NCBI GenBank assembly: GCA_016292145.1
Contig: JAEFBA010000001.1
Span: 32,653-96,652 of the forward strand
Direction of reading: 5' to 3'
DNA: 64,000 nucleotides
Origin: Saccharofermentans sp.
Lineage (GTDB): Bacteria; Bacillota; Clostridia; Saccharofermentanales; Saccharofermentanaceae
Part shown: positions 1 through 8,686 of the stretch, piece after piece
Layout: every line of letters starts with the position of its first letter
Position numbering within the stretch: position 1 is the stretch's first letter
Translations under genes and position numbers: made by a program
Notes under the pieces: generated by a model
Databases searched by the model: none
What the model was told of the DNA's origin: nothing
The model's input: only the letters and a program-made list of their open reading frames with translations

Positions 1-347
1 GCGATCCTCGCCTTTATACCATGCTTCTTAGCGGCTTTGAGGGCTTCTTCACCTATTGCATCCATATGAGTATGTACTATGTCGTACTTATGCTCTTTAA
101 AGAACTCCTCAAGCTCTTTGTTATGGATCTTTCTGTCTATTCCTCTTGCCGTTATCTGATAGAACCTGCAGCCTAATGACTCCAGATATTTCTTATCATC
201 GGAAGTGTCCGGAGTCTTATCGAATATGAGAAAATCAATATGGAACATCTCACGATCAATATTCTTCACGATGTTGATCATGACATTCTCTGTGCCGCCC
301 TTTTTCAAAGGACATCCGAAAACAAACAGTATCCTTAAAGGGTTCAT
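1..347 (-). CDS. Glycosyltransferase family 4, N-terminal part (cut by window edge)
   Basis: The visible 115 or so codons start MNPLRILFVFG and contain a GGTE motif near residue 21, typical of the N-terminal Rossmann domain of GT4 (GT-B fold) enzymes; the catalytic C-terminal domain lies outside the window. The ATG at 347 overlaps the stop of the preceding glycosyltransferase as ATGA, and a GAGGAA ribosome site lies just upstream, so the two are probably translationally coupled. It is the most distal visible gene of the exopolysaccharide operon. A sugar transfer role in repeat-unit assembly at the cytoplasmic membrane is inferred from family and context; donor and acceptor cannot be told. Confidence 0.85.
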   Translation of the reverse strand, partial: MNPLRILFVFGCPLKKGGTENVMINIVKNIDREMFHIDFLIFDKTPDTSDDKKYLESLGCRFYQITARGIDRKIHNKELEEFFKEHKYDIVHTHMDAIGEEALKAAKKHGIKARI

Positions 348-1528
348 ATCAGTTCCTCGTAAAGCTTCATATATGCCTCGTAAGTCTTATCCTTTGAGAA
401 CCTGAAGGAGCTGTTATCTATCCTCTTTCCGGAATCACAGATAAGGCCGATCTTCTCTGCAACACTCTTAAGATCATGAGGTTCGACAATATATCCGTCA
501 TTATTTGTCATGGTCTCAGGGATGCCCGTACAGTTATATGCTACAACAGGCGTTCCGCAGGCAATCGCTTCTACATTAGGAAGGCCAAAAGTCTCCTCAA
601 CGCTCGCATTGAAAAGCACATTTGCAGCGCTGTAAACTTCAGCTAATTCCTTAGGACCGTCTGTCCTTCCGATACCTGTCATGTTATCAGGCAGCGACGC
701 CTTCTGCTTATCATTAAGACCTACCAGAACTATTCTGTATCTGTCGTCTAAGATCCTTGATAATTCAATAAAGTCAGAAAGACCCTTTCTGGTATCCCAT
801 GTGCTCGCAACGCCTAATACGACGCGCTTGTCACCAATATTGTATTTGATCCTGAAATTGCCCGTAGAAGGCTTAAAGACATTTGTATCAATGCCGTTGT
901 AGATAACTCCGGACGGGATGTCTTTAAGGAACGAATCCTTAAGTTCGCCAAAGAGCCAATTGGAAACGCATACGAGATTAAGGTTCTTAACCGAGTGGAA
1001 CATCTTATTCTTCTCTGCGAAGTTCTTTGTCGAATTATCGCAGATAAGACTAGCCGGATATGCCTTCTTCTGAGGGCAGCTGCTGCATCCGGTGAGCTTC
1101 CATTTATCACATCCGGCCATGCTGTAATAGCAGCAGTGACCGGTATAAGCCCAGCAGTCATGGAGAGTCCAGACAACAGGCTTATCAGCTTCTGCCAGAT
1201 ACTCAAAGAGCATCGGAACATTTATGTAGTATCCGTGCAGATTATGAAGATGAATGATATCCGGATCGTAATCTTTGATCTGCTTAATGAGTTTTGCCGT
1301 AGCGCCTTTTGAATAATGGCCTGCCTTATCAGTAAATCTCGTAAAAATGCCGTCAGCATAAACGGATAAGGAGTTCCCTATCCTGAATGACGGAACATCA
1401 CCGGGAACATCATTTCTCGCAAAAGCAACTGCACCTTCATTCCCGCGCGCTTTTAACGTGCGGTAGATATCGACGGCGATCTTGCCGGTGCTCAAATTTC
1501 CGAATGTGTTTATCTGAAGTACTTTCAC
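344..1528 (-). CDS. Glycosyltransferase family 4 (exopolysaccharide assembly)
   Basis: A 394-residue GT-B fold enzyme of normal family length. The N-terminal domain has a STG-containing loop near residue 13 and a DIIHLHNLHG segment. The C-terminal nucleotide-sugar domain has the GT4 signature EETFGLPNVEA (E-x7-E) around residues 310-325, followed by ACGTPVVAYN. The start is GTG at 1528; a weak AAAAAG-type site precedes it and the homology to other GT4 proteins begins at once (MKVLQINTFG). A cysteine-rich patch (CCYYSMAGCDKWKLTGCSSC, about residues 132-151) is conserved in a subgroup of WcaC-like transferases. It lies 17 nt downstream of the next glycosyltransferase in the same operon. Sugar specificity is unknown. 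Confidence 0.9.
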   Translation of the reverse strand: MKVLQINTFGNLSTGKIAVDIYRTLKARGNEGAVAFARNDVPGDVPSFRIGNSLSVYADGIFTRFTDKAGHYSKGATAKLIKQIKDYDPDIIHLHNLHGYYINVPMLFEYLAEADKPVVWTLHDCWAYTGHCCYYSMAGCDKWKLTGCSSCPQKKAYPASLICDNSTKNFAEKNKMFHSVKNLNLVCVSNWLFGELKDSFLKDIPSGVIYNGIDTNVFKPSTGNFRIKYNIGDKRVVLGVASTWDTRKGLSDFIELSRILDDRYRIVLVGLNDKQKASLPDNMTGIGRTDGPKELAEVYSAANVLFNASVEETFGLPNVEAIACGTPVVAYNCTGIPETMTNNDGYIVEPHDLKSVAEKIGLICDSGKRIDNSSFRFSKDKTYEAYMKLYEELI

Positions 1529-1545
1529 GCTTTTTACCCGGTCTG

Positions 1546-2823
1546 TCAGAGCTTAGAGATAACATCAATGTATTTCTCTATGCTTATGTCTTTTGTAAGA
1601 TTCTTAACAAGATAGTCGTGGCCTTTGGTTCCCATATCAGCAAGTTCCCTGCTGTCAGCGTTATCGATGAACCATCTGATGTTATCTTCGACAGCCTTAT
1701 AATCACCCGGTTCAGATACTCTGCCGCAGCCGATCTCAGTTATCAGCATCTCGATCTCGGAACCCTTTTCGAGCACTGCAAGAACAGGCTTTGCTACGCC
1801 TGCGATACCATAGAATTTGCTCGGGCAAGAAACACCCTTGATTCCCTTGGCATTGACGCACCAGTGTACATCAGCGGCGTTAAGACTGTAGATGAGCTTG
1901 TCCTTGTCCTGGTAAGGGATGAACTTAACTGAATCCATCTTGTGCCCGTTAACGTATGAAGTGAGCTTATCAAGGACGCTTCCGGCTCCGACGAACGCGA
2001 AAACAACGTCCCTTCCGTCAGGCGTTTTGCATCCGTTAAATTTCTCAATGACCTTGATAAGGCCTTCGAGATCATAATAAAGGCCGATATTGCCCGAATA
2101 CATGATGATGAACTTGTTCTCAAGGCCGTACTTTGCCTTGAATTCATTGACGCCCGGTTCCTCCCGGGACAAAGGATAGATCTGCTTCTCGTCGATCCAG
2201 TTGTTGATCATGGTATGATTAGGAACATTTTCACCTGCGAACCTGTTCTTCAATGTATCGACAAGGTCTCTTCCGACCGTGATAACGAGATCTGACTTCC
2301 TGCAGGACTTCTTATCAAGGCTCATGGCGATCTTCATGACAGGCTTCATCTTCACATAGCCCGTGGCTTCGATCTGCTCAGGATTAAAGTCCTGGATGCA
2401 GTAGATGAACTTAGGGTGCCCGCCATTTGCTGTCCTGATCTTTTTCTTGCCGTAAAGACCTAACATGCCGCCCATTACGGGAGGCTGGGATATCGTAAAG
2501 ACATAGTCCTGACAGCCTGCTTTCTTAGTAGCCTTCTTTGCCTGTGTGTAATAAGCAAGCAGGTTCTTGATCCTGCTCTTCTTGCTTGTTTTCGAGAACT
2601 CCGGAACAGGGACTCTTAAGATCCTAACTCCGTTCAATTCTTCTTCGTAGATCTTCTTCTCTTTATACTCTTCGGAGATCACGCCTGTATATGACGGAAC
2701 CGTACAGATGACGGTTACATCAAAATCATCCTTCATGCCTTCAGCCATATCCTGAAGGATCTGGCCTGTTGAAGCGGCATCAGGTGCATAGTAATGAGCG
2801 TAGATAAGGAGTTTCTTCTTCAT
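1546..2823 (-). CDS. Glycosyltransferase family 4, WbuB-like
   Basis: A 425-residue GT4 enzyme beginning MKKKLLIYAHYYAPD, the beginning typical of WbuB-like fucosaminyl/deoxysugar transferases (AHYYAPD, then a STGQ loop). The C-terminal half has the MYSGNIGLYYDLEGL segment and SCPSKFYGIAGVAKPVLA where the donor sugar binds. A longer reading frame is open up to 2850, but the ATG at 2823 is preferred: it overlaps the stop of the acetyltransferase as TGATG and has a GGAGAG site at the right distance. Part of the loaP-led polysaccharide operon. The function is a membrane-associated sugar transfer on the lipid-linked repeat unit; the exact sugar is an open question. Confidence 0.88.
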   Translation of the reverse strand: MKKKLLIYAHYYAPDAASTGQILQDMAEGMKDDFDVTVICTVPSYTGVISEEYKEKKIYEEELNGVRILRVPVPEFSKTSKKSRIKNLLAYYTQAKKATKKAGCQDYVFTISQPPVMGGMLGLYGKKKIRTANGGHPKFIYCIQDFNPEQIEATGYVKMKPVMKIAMSLDKKSCRKSDLVITVGRDLVDTLKNRFAGENVPNHTMINNWIDEKQIYPLSREEPGVNEFKAKYGLENKFIIMYSGNIGLYYDLEGLIKVIEKFNGCKTPDGRDVVFAFVGAGSVLDKLTSYVNGHKMDSVKFIPYQDKDKLIYSLNAADVHWCVNAKGIKGVSCPSKFYGIAGVAKPVLAVLEKGSEIEMLITEIGCGRVSEPGDYKAVEDNIRWFIDNADSRELADMGTKGHDYLVKNLTKDISIEKYIDVISKL

Positions 2824-3404
2824 CAGGACTCTCCGACTTTTCTGATGCATCTTGCAGGGTTGCCGACGATGACGGAACCTGCTTCGAATTTTCCTGATAC
2901 AACGGCACCCGCGCCTACAACGCAGCCGTCGCCAAGCTCAGTGCCTTTGAGGATTATCGCGTTGCAGCCGATAAAGCAGTTCTTGCCGATCTTGATGGGC
3001 TTAGAAGGAACAAGGTCACTGTCGCCGCCGTTCTTATCTGCAAGGAGCTTATTCCTTGTCTCAGCTTCGATCGGATGGAAATCATTATCGAGGATCTTCG
3101 TATTGCCGCCAATGGCAGTATTATCACCGATCTCGATGCCTTTTCTGGCATAGATCGTAACACCGCTCATGCCAACATTGTCACCGATCCTGATATATGC
3201 TCCGGGAGCACGCGTAACGATTATCGTTCTGCTGTAAAGTCCGACGAGATTGGAGAGGAATGACGACTTGACGGTAACGTTGTTTCCGATGGTGAGCTCG
3301 GCACCCTTCTTGTTGAAGATAACGGGAACACCCTTCAAAAGAAGGCCCTTGCCGTACTTAACTCTAGTAGCTTTCATTACAAGCTTATACCAGTTGCTGC
3401 TCAT
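2823..3404 (-). CDS. Left-handed beta-helix acyltransferase (sugar O-acetyltransferase type)
   Basis: A 193-residue protein whose C-terminal two thirds consist of hexapeptide repeats ([LIV]-G-x-x-x-x), for example IGDNVGMSGVTI, IGDNTAIGGNT and IGKNCFIGCNAIILKG, the fold of WbbJ/maltose-acetyltransferase-like enzymes. The HPIEAETRN segment around residue 110 carries the histidine usually found near the active site. The likely role is acetyl-CoA-dependent O-acetylation of an exopolysaccharide sugar in the cytoplasm. ATG at 3404 follows a GGAGGGG site. It sits 30 nt after the initiating sugar transferase and overlaps the next gene by one base. Confidence 0.87.
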   Translation of the reverse strand: MSSNWYKLVMKATRVKYGKGLLLKGVPVIFNKKGAELTIGNNVTVKSSFLSNLVGLYSRTIIVTRAPGAYIRIGDNVGMSGVTIYARKGIEIGDNTAIGGNTKILDNDFHPIEAETRNKLLADKNGGDSDLVPSKPIKIGKNCFIGCNAIILKGTELGDGCVVGAGAVVSGKFEAGSVIVGNPARCIRKVGES

Positions 3405-3434
3405 GTCCCCTCCTTGATATGCCCGGTCCTATGA

Positions 3435-4877
3435 TTACTTTGCGCCTCTTCCGGTAAATACAACACCGATGGTCTTTATGAGTATCTTAAGATCAAGGCC
3501 GAGACTCCAGTTGGAGATATACTCCGTATCGAGTCTAACCACTTCTTCGAAATCAGTGATCTCGGATCTTCCTGATACCTGCCACATACCGGTAATGCCG
3601 GGCTTAACGGCCATTCTGGCACGGTGATGGTAATGATATTTCTCATATTCGTCGATCGTAGGAGGTCTCGTGCCGACAGTCGACATAGAACCTGTAAGAA
3701 CGTTGAAGAACTGCGGGAATTCATCAAGGCTCGTCCTTCTTATGAATTCACCGATACCGGTCTTTCTTGTACCGTCAGGAAGGACTTTGTTGCCGATGAT
3801 ACGGGGGTCAAAATCCATCTTGAACATCATGCCGTCTTTCACGAGATTATCGTCCATCAGCTCCTGCTTCATATCTTCTGCGTCCATTCTCATCGAACGG
3901 ATCTTATAGATCCAGATATGCTGGCCGTTCTTGCCGACCCTCTTCTGCTTGAACAGGATCGGTCCCGGTGACTGGATCTTGATAACAGGTCCTAAGATTA
4001 TCATGATGAGAACCGCTATTATGCTTCCGATTATGCCTGCGAAAATATCGAACAACCTCTTTATGAGGATCTGAACAGGAGTAGCATAATTAACTGCAGT
4101 CGTAAGAACCGATGTGCCGCCGATCTTCTCGGAGAACCTCTTAACGCCTGTCCTTCCCATATACGGAACATGATAATGAGTAGGAACCGCCATTACCGCG
4201 CATGAATCCATAAGCCTTACGACCTGACGGTCATTGATGGGCGCATCGATATATACGGAATCGACCCATTCCTTCGCGATATACTGGGTAACCTTCTTCA
4301 TATCAGATACGACCGGAATGCCGTGAACACTCATGATATTGGAACTCTCAAGAAGAACTATTCCGACGATATCGTAGCCCGCGCGGTTATCGCTCAGGAG
4401 CTGCGAGATGATCTGGTCAGCATTCTTCTCTGATACGACAACGAGCATATTGTTGCGTTCTCTTTTAAACTTGCTGTGCTGCAGGAAAGCCTTCCAAAGG
4501 CATCTGAAGCCATAACCTGCAACGCAATATGCAAGTGCCGAGCCTCCAAGAACGAGTCTCGAATAATATACATCCTGCTGGGCAGCGAAAAGATAGAAAA
4601 GCACTACTGCAAATACATAAAGGCAGTGCTTGCCGAATTCGATCAGTTCCTTAATATAACTGCGCTTGATTACATCATGAAGAGAATTGTTCAATACGAT
4701 GATCAAAAGGTCCGTAAGGAAGAGCAATATGCCGAGATTCCTGTATTTCTGCGAGAAATAAACAAAATCATGGAAACGCAGATAATATACGAGAATATAG
4801 GAAATCTGAAGGATCGCAAGATCCAACACCATAAAGTCTATATGCTTTGACCAGCCTTGTGCATTACGTTTGTACAA
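3435..4877 (-). CDS. Polyprenyl glycosylphosphotransferase (initiating sugar transferase)
   Basis: A 480-residue WcaJ/EpsL/CpsE-type enzyme that would move a sugar-1-phosphate from a UDP-sugar to undecaprenyl phosphate, the first step of repeat-unit synthesis. The N-terminal half has several hydrophobic helices (about residues 15-120) and a CoA-binding-like region. The catalytic domain starts near residue 270 with KRLFDIFAGI and a long membrane hairpin, then SPGPILFKQKRVGKNG, YKIRSM, DEFPQFFNVL, GTRPP and GITGMWQVSGRS. The start is TTG at 4877 (MYKRNAQ), with a GAGG element 8 to 9 nt upstream; no ATG gives a better fit. First enzyme gene after loaP, which fits loaP-dependent read-through of a long operon. 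Confidence 0.93.
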   Translation of the reverse strand: MYKRNAQGWSKHIDFMVLDLAILQISYILVYYLRFHDFVYFSQKYRNLGILLFLTDLLIIVLNNSLHDVIKRSYIKELIEFGKHCLYVFAVVLFYLFAAQQDVYYSRLVLGGSALAYCVAGYGFRCLWKAFLQHSKFKRERNNMLVVVSEKNADQIISQLLSDNRAGYDIVGIVLLESSNIMSVHGIPVVSDMKKVTQYIAKEWVDSVYIDAPINDRQVVRLMDSCAVMAVPTHYHVPYMGRTGVKRFSEKIGGTSVLTTAVNYATPVQILIKRLFDIFAGIIGSIIAVLIMIILGPVIKIQSPGPILFKQKRVGKNGQHIWIYKIRSMRMDAEDMKQELMDDNLVKDGMMFKMDFDPRIIGNKVLPDGTRKTGIGEFIRRTSLDEFPQFFNVLTGSMSTVGTRPPTIDEYEKYHYHHRARMAVKPGITGMWQVSGRSEITDFEEVVRLDTEYISNWSLGLDLKILIKTIGVVFTGRGAK

Positions 4878-4911
4878 CTAAAAAACCTCAATAAAAAGCC
4901 CTGATTATACT

Positions 4912-5418
4912 TCAGGGAATCTTCTCGATGATCTCAAGACCTACTTTGATCTCACGCGGACCGCCCATGAAATCAGCCCTGATGATCGCTATACGCTTAT
5001 GACGGTTAACCTTTAGAATGCTTCCTTCGAGTCCGTGCAAAGGTCCGTATTTGATCGTGATCTTATCCCCTTCGATCACACCTACAGATTCCTGGGCAAT
5101 ATAGTCGTCTCCGATAAGGATCCTCAGGAACCTCTCTTCATCCGCTGATATTGAACTGTAACCACTCTCGGTTCCAAGTATCTTCGTAAAAGCATTTATC
5201 TTCTTCAAGCGAAGATAAAAGCTCTCTACGTCATTTGTCTGGAAGAAAATGTATCCCGGGAAAAGCGGAGTAGTTACTTTGGTCCACTCGCCCTTGAAAC
5301 ATTTTCTCCGTTCAAACAAAGGAACGAAGATCTCTTCATCATCAGCTTTGACTTCGAGCTTCAATCTGTCAGCCAGTTTACGCTCATCGCCCGTGCGCAC
5401 TTGAACTACGTACCACAT
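4912..5418 (-). CDS. loaP: NusG-family antiterminator, LoaP type
   Basis: A 168-residue NusG paralogue: the NGN domain begins MWYVVQVRTGDERKLADRL, with FPGYIFFQTN in the middle, and a C-terminal KOW domain (GDKITIKYGPLHGLEGSI, about residues 118-150). The housekeeping NusG would sit next to secE and rplK, whereas here the gene leads a polysaccharide operon; this is the known context of LoaP, which in Firmicutes lets RNA polymerase read through terminators in long biosynthetic operons after loading at an RNA hairpin. It is separated from the Wzz gene by a strong terminator and has its own -10 box. No clear Shine-Dalgarno sequence precedes the ATG, which hints at low or controlled translation. 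The assignment as LoaP, not RfaH or NusG, is inferred from context and domain layout. Confidence 0.85.
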   Translation of the reverse strand: MWYVVQVRTGDERKLADRLKLEVKADDEEIFVPLFERRKCFKGEWTKVTTPLFPGYIFFQTNDVESFYLRLKKINAFTKILGTESGYSSISADEERFLRILIGDDYIAQESVGVIEGDKITIKYGPLHGLEGSILKVNRHKRIAIIRADFMGGPREIKVGLEIIEKIP

Positions 5419-5447
5419 GACGATATTTTATCATTAAACCCAAAAGT

Positions 5448-5453
5448 ATTATA
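5448..5453 (-). promoter_or_regulatory. Candidate -10 box of the loaP operon
   Basis: TATAAT in an ATTTATAAT context lies 30 nt upstream of the loaP ATG and just downstream of the Wzz terminator. No good -35 hexamer is present at 16-18 nt, so the promoter may be weak or activator dependent. Confidence 0.5.
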
Positions 5454-5505
5454 AATAAGAAAAACGGGCTATTTTGTAAGGGTTTTGGTGATATTGTGTA
5501 AGAAA

Positions 5506-5543
5506 AATGAAAGAATCCCCCACATTTTGACTGTGGGGGATTT
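5506..5543 (-). terminator. Intrinsic terminator after the Wzz-like gene
   Basis: An 11-bp perfect stem (AATCCCCCACA / TGTGGGGGATT, loop of 7) is followed on the minus strand by a T-rich tract. It isolates the Wzz-like gene from loaP, so the two are likely separate transcripts unless LoaP or another factor allows read-through. Confidence 0.88.
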
Positions 5544-5568
5544 AATTCTTAAAATGCGTTGATTTTTA

Positions 5569-7098
5569 TCAGATTATGATAGCTCCGATGATCTTCGTGC
5601 CCGCATTGTTGATGAGGTCGATCTCGTTTGCGATATTCTTGCTGAGAGATACTTTTCGCTGTTCGAGAAGAACAACACCGTCATAATCAGGAATCACCTT
5701 AAGGATGTCAGGATCACTGAAAAGATCCGGCTTGAAATCACCCTTAATGCCGAGCTTCTTGACTGTCTCTTCCATTGCCTTCTTTTCGCCGGTACCGGTA
5801 ATGAGAACCTTGTCAAGGCCCTTGGTGATATTGCTGTAGTTATTTGCGATAAGCTTGGTATTGTTCTCCGCACTCATCACTGAATCGTCTTCGGATCTTA
5901 CGTCGATAAATTCAGTATACTTGCATCTCTTTCCTGTGGGCTTCATGACACCGATCTTCTTAACAGACTTGAACTTCCCGAAGAACTGGGCCTGCGTAGT
6001 GATCTTCTTTCCGAACACATAAGCGAGAACAAGGATAACGGCAACGACAGCAAATCCTGCGACAAAGCCGATCACGCCATACTTGAGGCCCGGCTTAACG
6101 GTTCCCCAGAAGCTTACATTCTCTGCATTATCTGCTGCCGGAACGCCTGCTTCACCGTACAGATCCTCAGATGCAAAATACTCAAGGATCTCTTCCTTGC
6201 CGGAAACACCGAGATCTTTTGCGATCTGGTCAAGGGCATCATTAAAGCCGATTATCTGCTTCTGCAAAGTCTCGATCCTTGTTGTCTGATTTGCCTGGTT
6301 ATCTCTGATACCTGCATCGACCTTGATGTTATCCTGAACCGCAACAAGAGTGATCTTGTGGTCGGCAATATTTGTCTTAAGCTGCGGGAAAGATGCGCTG
6401 ACCTTCTCCTCGATAAGAGCAGCGATATCACCGGTGAATTCATTTGAAGTTCCGATGATCTTGGCTGTAAAAGAAGCCGCCTTGCTTACACCGTTCTCAG
6501 TCGAGAATATCGTGGAATCTGAAACGGCGCTTTCGAAAGAAATGACTTCCTTGATGTAATCGGACTTCAGATCATGCTCCTTGGCATAATCATCAAGATA
6601 AGTTCCGCTGCTTATCGCATTCTGATAAGCATTGACCAGCGCGCGGTCGACACCTGCAGTAGCATTATCCTTAAGCGTGATAACATACTGAACCTTCGTC
6701 TCATATACGTTCTCGGCGTCGATCTGCATATATACGGAATCGGAAAGATAACGTCTCTGGTGATCGATCTGCGAATTGATCTTTGTGATCGTATTCGCGA
6801 GGTCTTTAGCTCTGCCGACCTTCTGCTTGCGGAGCTGATACTCAACATCAGATTCACCTTCATTCTGAGCGCTAATGTTGAGCACGTTGCTGCCTGAGGC
6901 AGAGCCGCCCGTTCTTGTTATCTTGTATGCGAAAAGCGCACCGCCGAGCAATACAGCCACGATAAGAATGATGCCGAGATTTCTCAGCAACGCATAAAGC
7001 AGGTCCTTAAGACTTAACATTGAATCATTCGCATCAGGATCCAGCATCAGAACGACATTATCATTGATCCCGGACTGCTCTCTTTTATTCGAATCCAT
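5569..7098 (-). CDS. Wzz/CpsC-like chain-length regulator with a kinase-like C-terminal tail
   Basis: A 509-residue membrane protein. A first transmembrane helix lies at about residues 37-57 (GIILIVAVLLGGALFAYKI), then a large extracytoplasmic, coiled-coil-prone region, and a second helix near residues 335-360 (GVIGFVAGFAVVAVILVLAY). This is the layout of polysaccharide co-polymerases that set chain length or partner a BY-type tyrosine kinase. The 130-residue cytoplasmic tail resembles a CpsD-like kinase fold (KVLITGTGEKKAMEE, then DYDGVVLLEQR and GTKIIGAII), but the first motif lacks the GKS/T of a Walker A loop and there is no C-terminal tyrosine cluster. It is likely a pseudokinase or docking domain. 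ATG at 7098 follows GGAG. Confidence 0.83.
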   Translation of the reverse strand: MDSNKREQSGINDNVVLMLDPDANDSMLSLKDLLYALLRNLGIILIVAVLLGGALFAYKITRTGGSASGSNVLNISAQNEGESDVEYQLRKQKVGRAKDLANTITKINSQIDHQRRYLSDSVYMQIDAENVYETKVQYVITLKDNATAGVDRALVNAYQNAISSGTYLDDYAKEHDLKSDYIKEVISFESAVSDSTIFSTENGVSKAASFTAKIIGTSNEFTGDIAALIEEKVSASFPQLKTNIADHKITLVAVQDNIKVDAGIRDNQANQTTRIETLQKQIIGFNDALDQIAKDLGVSGKEEILEYFASEDLYGEAGVPAADNAENVSFWGTVKPGLKYGVIGFVAGFAVVAVILVLAYVFGKKITTQAQFFGKFKSVKKIGVMKPTGKRCKYTEFIDVRSEDDSVMSAENNTKLIANNYSNITKGLDKVLITGTGEKKAMEETVKKLGIKGDFKPDLFSDPDILKVIPDYDGVVLLEQRKVSLSKNIANEIDLINNAGTKIIGAIII

Positions 7099-7128
7099 CT
7101 ATTATCTCCTGTAATTTTAAATATAAAT

Positions 7129-7157
7129 ATTATAAACTCCGCACGTAATCTCTACAA
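7129..7157 (-). promoter_or_regulatory. Sigma-A type promoter of the Wzz-like gene
   Basis: -35 TTGTAG (7152-7157) and -10 TATAAT (7129-7134) with a 17-bp spacer. Transcription would start near 7122, about 24 nt before the ATG. Confidence 0.75.
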
Positions 7158-7290
7158 ACGCACAACCTTGCCTATACTGCCGCACGTCATCAGACATACT
7201 ATCGGCAAAATGCCAAAAAGGACTAAGCTCTTCCTTCAGTCCGGACTAATTGTGTTATTATTCAAAATAGCAAAGATACCGGAGGCGCAA

Positions 7291-8607
7291 ATGGAAAAAT
7301 CCTCATTATCCGAACAGGAATTCGGCTTTATCACAAAGCTCATTTCAATAGACAGCACAGGCTCTTCGCCTGAGAAAAATGATACTTACGGAGATCTTCC
7401 CTACGGCATAAAACCTTTTTCCGCACTGAAGTTTTTTCTGGATACGGCAGCAAAAGACGGCATGCGCACAGGAACCATAGATAACCGCGTAGGCTGGTGC
7501 GAGATCGGTCCCGAAGGCGCGGATCTGATTGGAATCGTATGTCATCTGGACGTAGTCCCTTCAGGCGACGGATGGGATACTCCCCCGTTCAAGTTAACTC
7601 TTAAAGACGGCATTCTCTACGGCCGCGGGATCGTTGACGACAAAGGCCCTGCAGCAGCAAGTTATATCGCCATGAAGAGGCTTCTGGACAGCGGTTGTAA
7701 GCTCTCCAAGAGAGTCCGTCTTATCCTCGGAACCGACGAAGAAAGAACATGTTCCTGCGTTGAGACCTATGCCGTGAAAGGCGAGATCCCTTCTTTCTCG
7801 ATAACGCCTGATGCGGAATTCCCTGTCATCTATGCCGAGAAAGGCATAATGAATATCAAGATCTCAGACGATTCGCCTTCCAAGGTTACTGCCTCAGCAG
7901 GTTCAGCCGCAAACATGGTCCCAGCGAAGAGCACATGCACGATAAACGGAAAAGAATACAAGGCCATGGGCAAGACCGCTCACGCTTCCAAGCCCGAACT
8001 CGGAGTAAATGCGATTTTCGAGATGATAAAGATGCTAAATAACGATTCTGCTGATTACTCGGATTCTCCGATATTGAGCTTTATCGCAAACGAACTCGTC
8101 GGTAAGACGGCTGCCGAATACACAGGCTGCGACATCACAGATGAATCAGGCTCCGTAACCGCAAACCCTTCTATCTTAAAGTGCGGCGAAGACGGCGAAT
8201 CCCTTATCATCGACATCAGGTGCCCTGTAAGCTACCAGATGGATTCGATCACATCTTTCATCGCCATGAAGGCTGCAAACTACGGTCTTTCCGTGGAAGT
8301 CACGACCCAGATGGAGCATCTTTACAAGGCAAAAGATCTTCCTGAGATCTCACTTCTCACAGACATCTGGAAAGAAAACATGCCTTTATACAGCGGCTTT
8401 AAGCCCGAATATCTGGATATCTATACAGAGCCTATCGCGATCGGCGGCGGCACTTACGCAAGACATATGCCGAATACGATCGCATTCGGCATACAGACAC
8501 CGTGGCAGGAAGACCAGTGCCACCAGACCAACGAATGCCGCGCGCTTAAAGATCTTGAGACCGACATAAAGGTCCTCACCGAAGCGATAAAGGCACTCGC
8601 AGAATAA
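7291..8607 (+). CDS. M20 family metallopeptidase (PepV-like dipeptidase)
   Basis: A 438-residue enzyme of the PepV/Xaa-His dipeptidase group, which splits dipeptides in the cytoplasm with a di-zinc site. Visible metal and catalytic motifs are CHLDVVPSGDGW (H-x-D), GRGIVDDKGPA (bridging Asp), GTDEERTC (catalytic Glu-Glu), TPDAEFPV, and a C-terminal GGGTYARHMPN (last His ligand). The frame is open from 7168, but the ATG at 7291 has a GGAGG site 5 nt upstream and matches the family's beginning. It is a single-gene unit facing away from the polysaccharide locus and ending in a shared bidirectional terminator. The substrate range is not decidable; related enzymes take beta-Ala-His and other dipeptides. 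Confidence 0.9.
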   Translation: MEKSSLSEQEFGFITKLISIDSTGSSPEKNDTYGDLPYGIKPFSALKFFLDTAAKDGMRTGTIDNRVGWCEIGPEGADLIGIVCHLDVVPSGDGWDTPPFKLTLKDGILYGRGIVDDKGPAAASYIAMKRLLDSGCKLSKRVRLILGTDEERTCSCVETYAVKGEIPSFSITPDAEFPVIYAEKGIMNIKISDDSPSKVTASAGSAANMVPAKSTCTINGKEYKAMGKTAHASKPELGVNAIFEMIKMLNNDSADYSDSPILSFIANELVGKTAAEYTGCDITDESGSVTANPSILKCGEDGESLIIDIRCPVSYQMDSITSFIAMKAANYGLSVEVTTQMEHLYKAKDLPEISLLTDIWKENMPLYSGFKPEYLDIYTEPIAIGGGTYARHMPNTIAFGIQTPWQEDQCHQTNECRALKDLETDIKVLTEAIKALAE

Positions 8608-8638
8608 CGTTTTCGATTTCTGAAATACCGGACAAACA

Positions 8639-8675
8639 AAAAGCGCTGACCGTTAAGATCAGCGCTTGATTTTTG
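8639..8675. terminator. Bidirectional terminator between the M20 peptidase and the NlpC/P60 gene
   Basis: A 9-bp stem (AAGCGCTGA / TCAGCGCTT) has a T-rich tail on the plus strand and a TTTTT run on the minus strand, so it can end both converging genes. Confidence 0.85.
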
Positions 8676-8686
8676 CTTATTTGTTT

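Noticed and set aside
1387..1932. Plus-strand frame of 181 codons
   Set aside because: It is antisense to two conserved glycosyltransferase genes and has no ribosome site or known domain.
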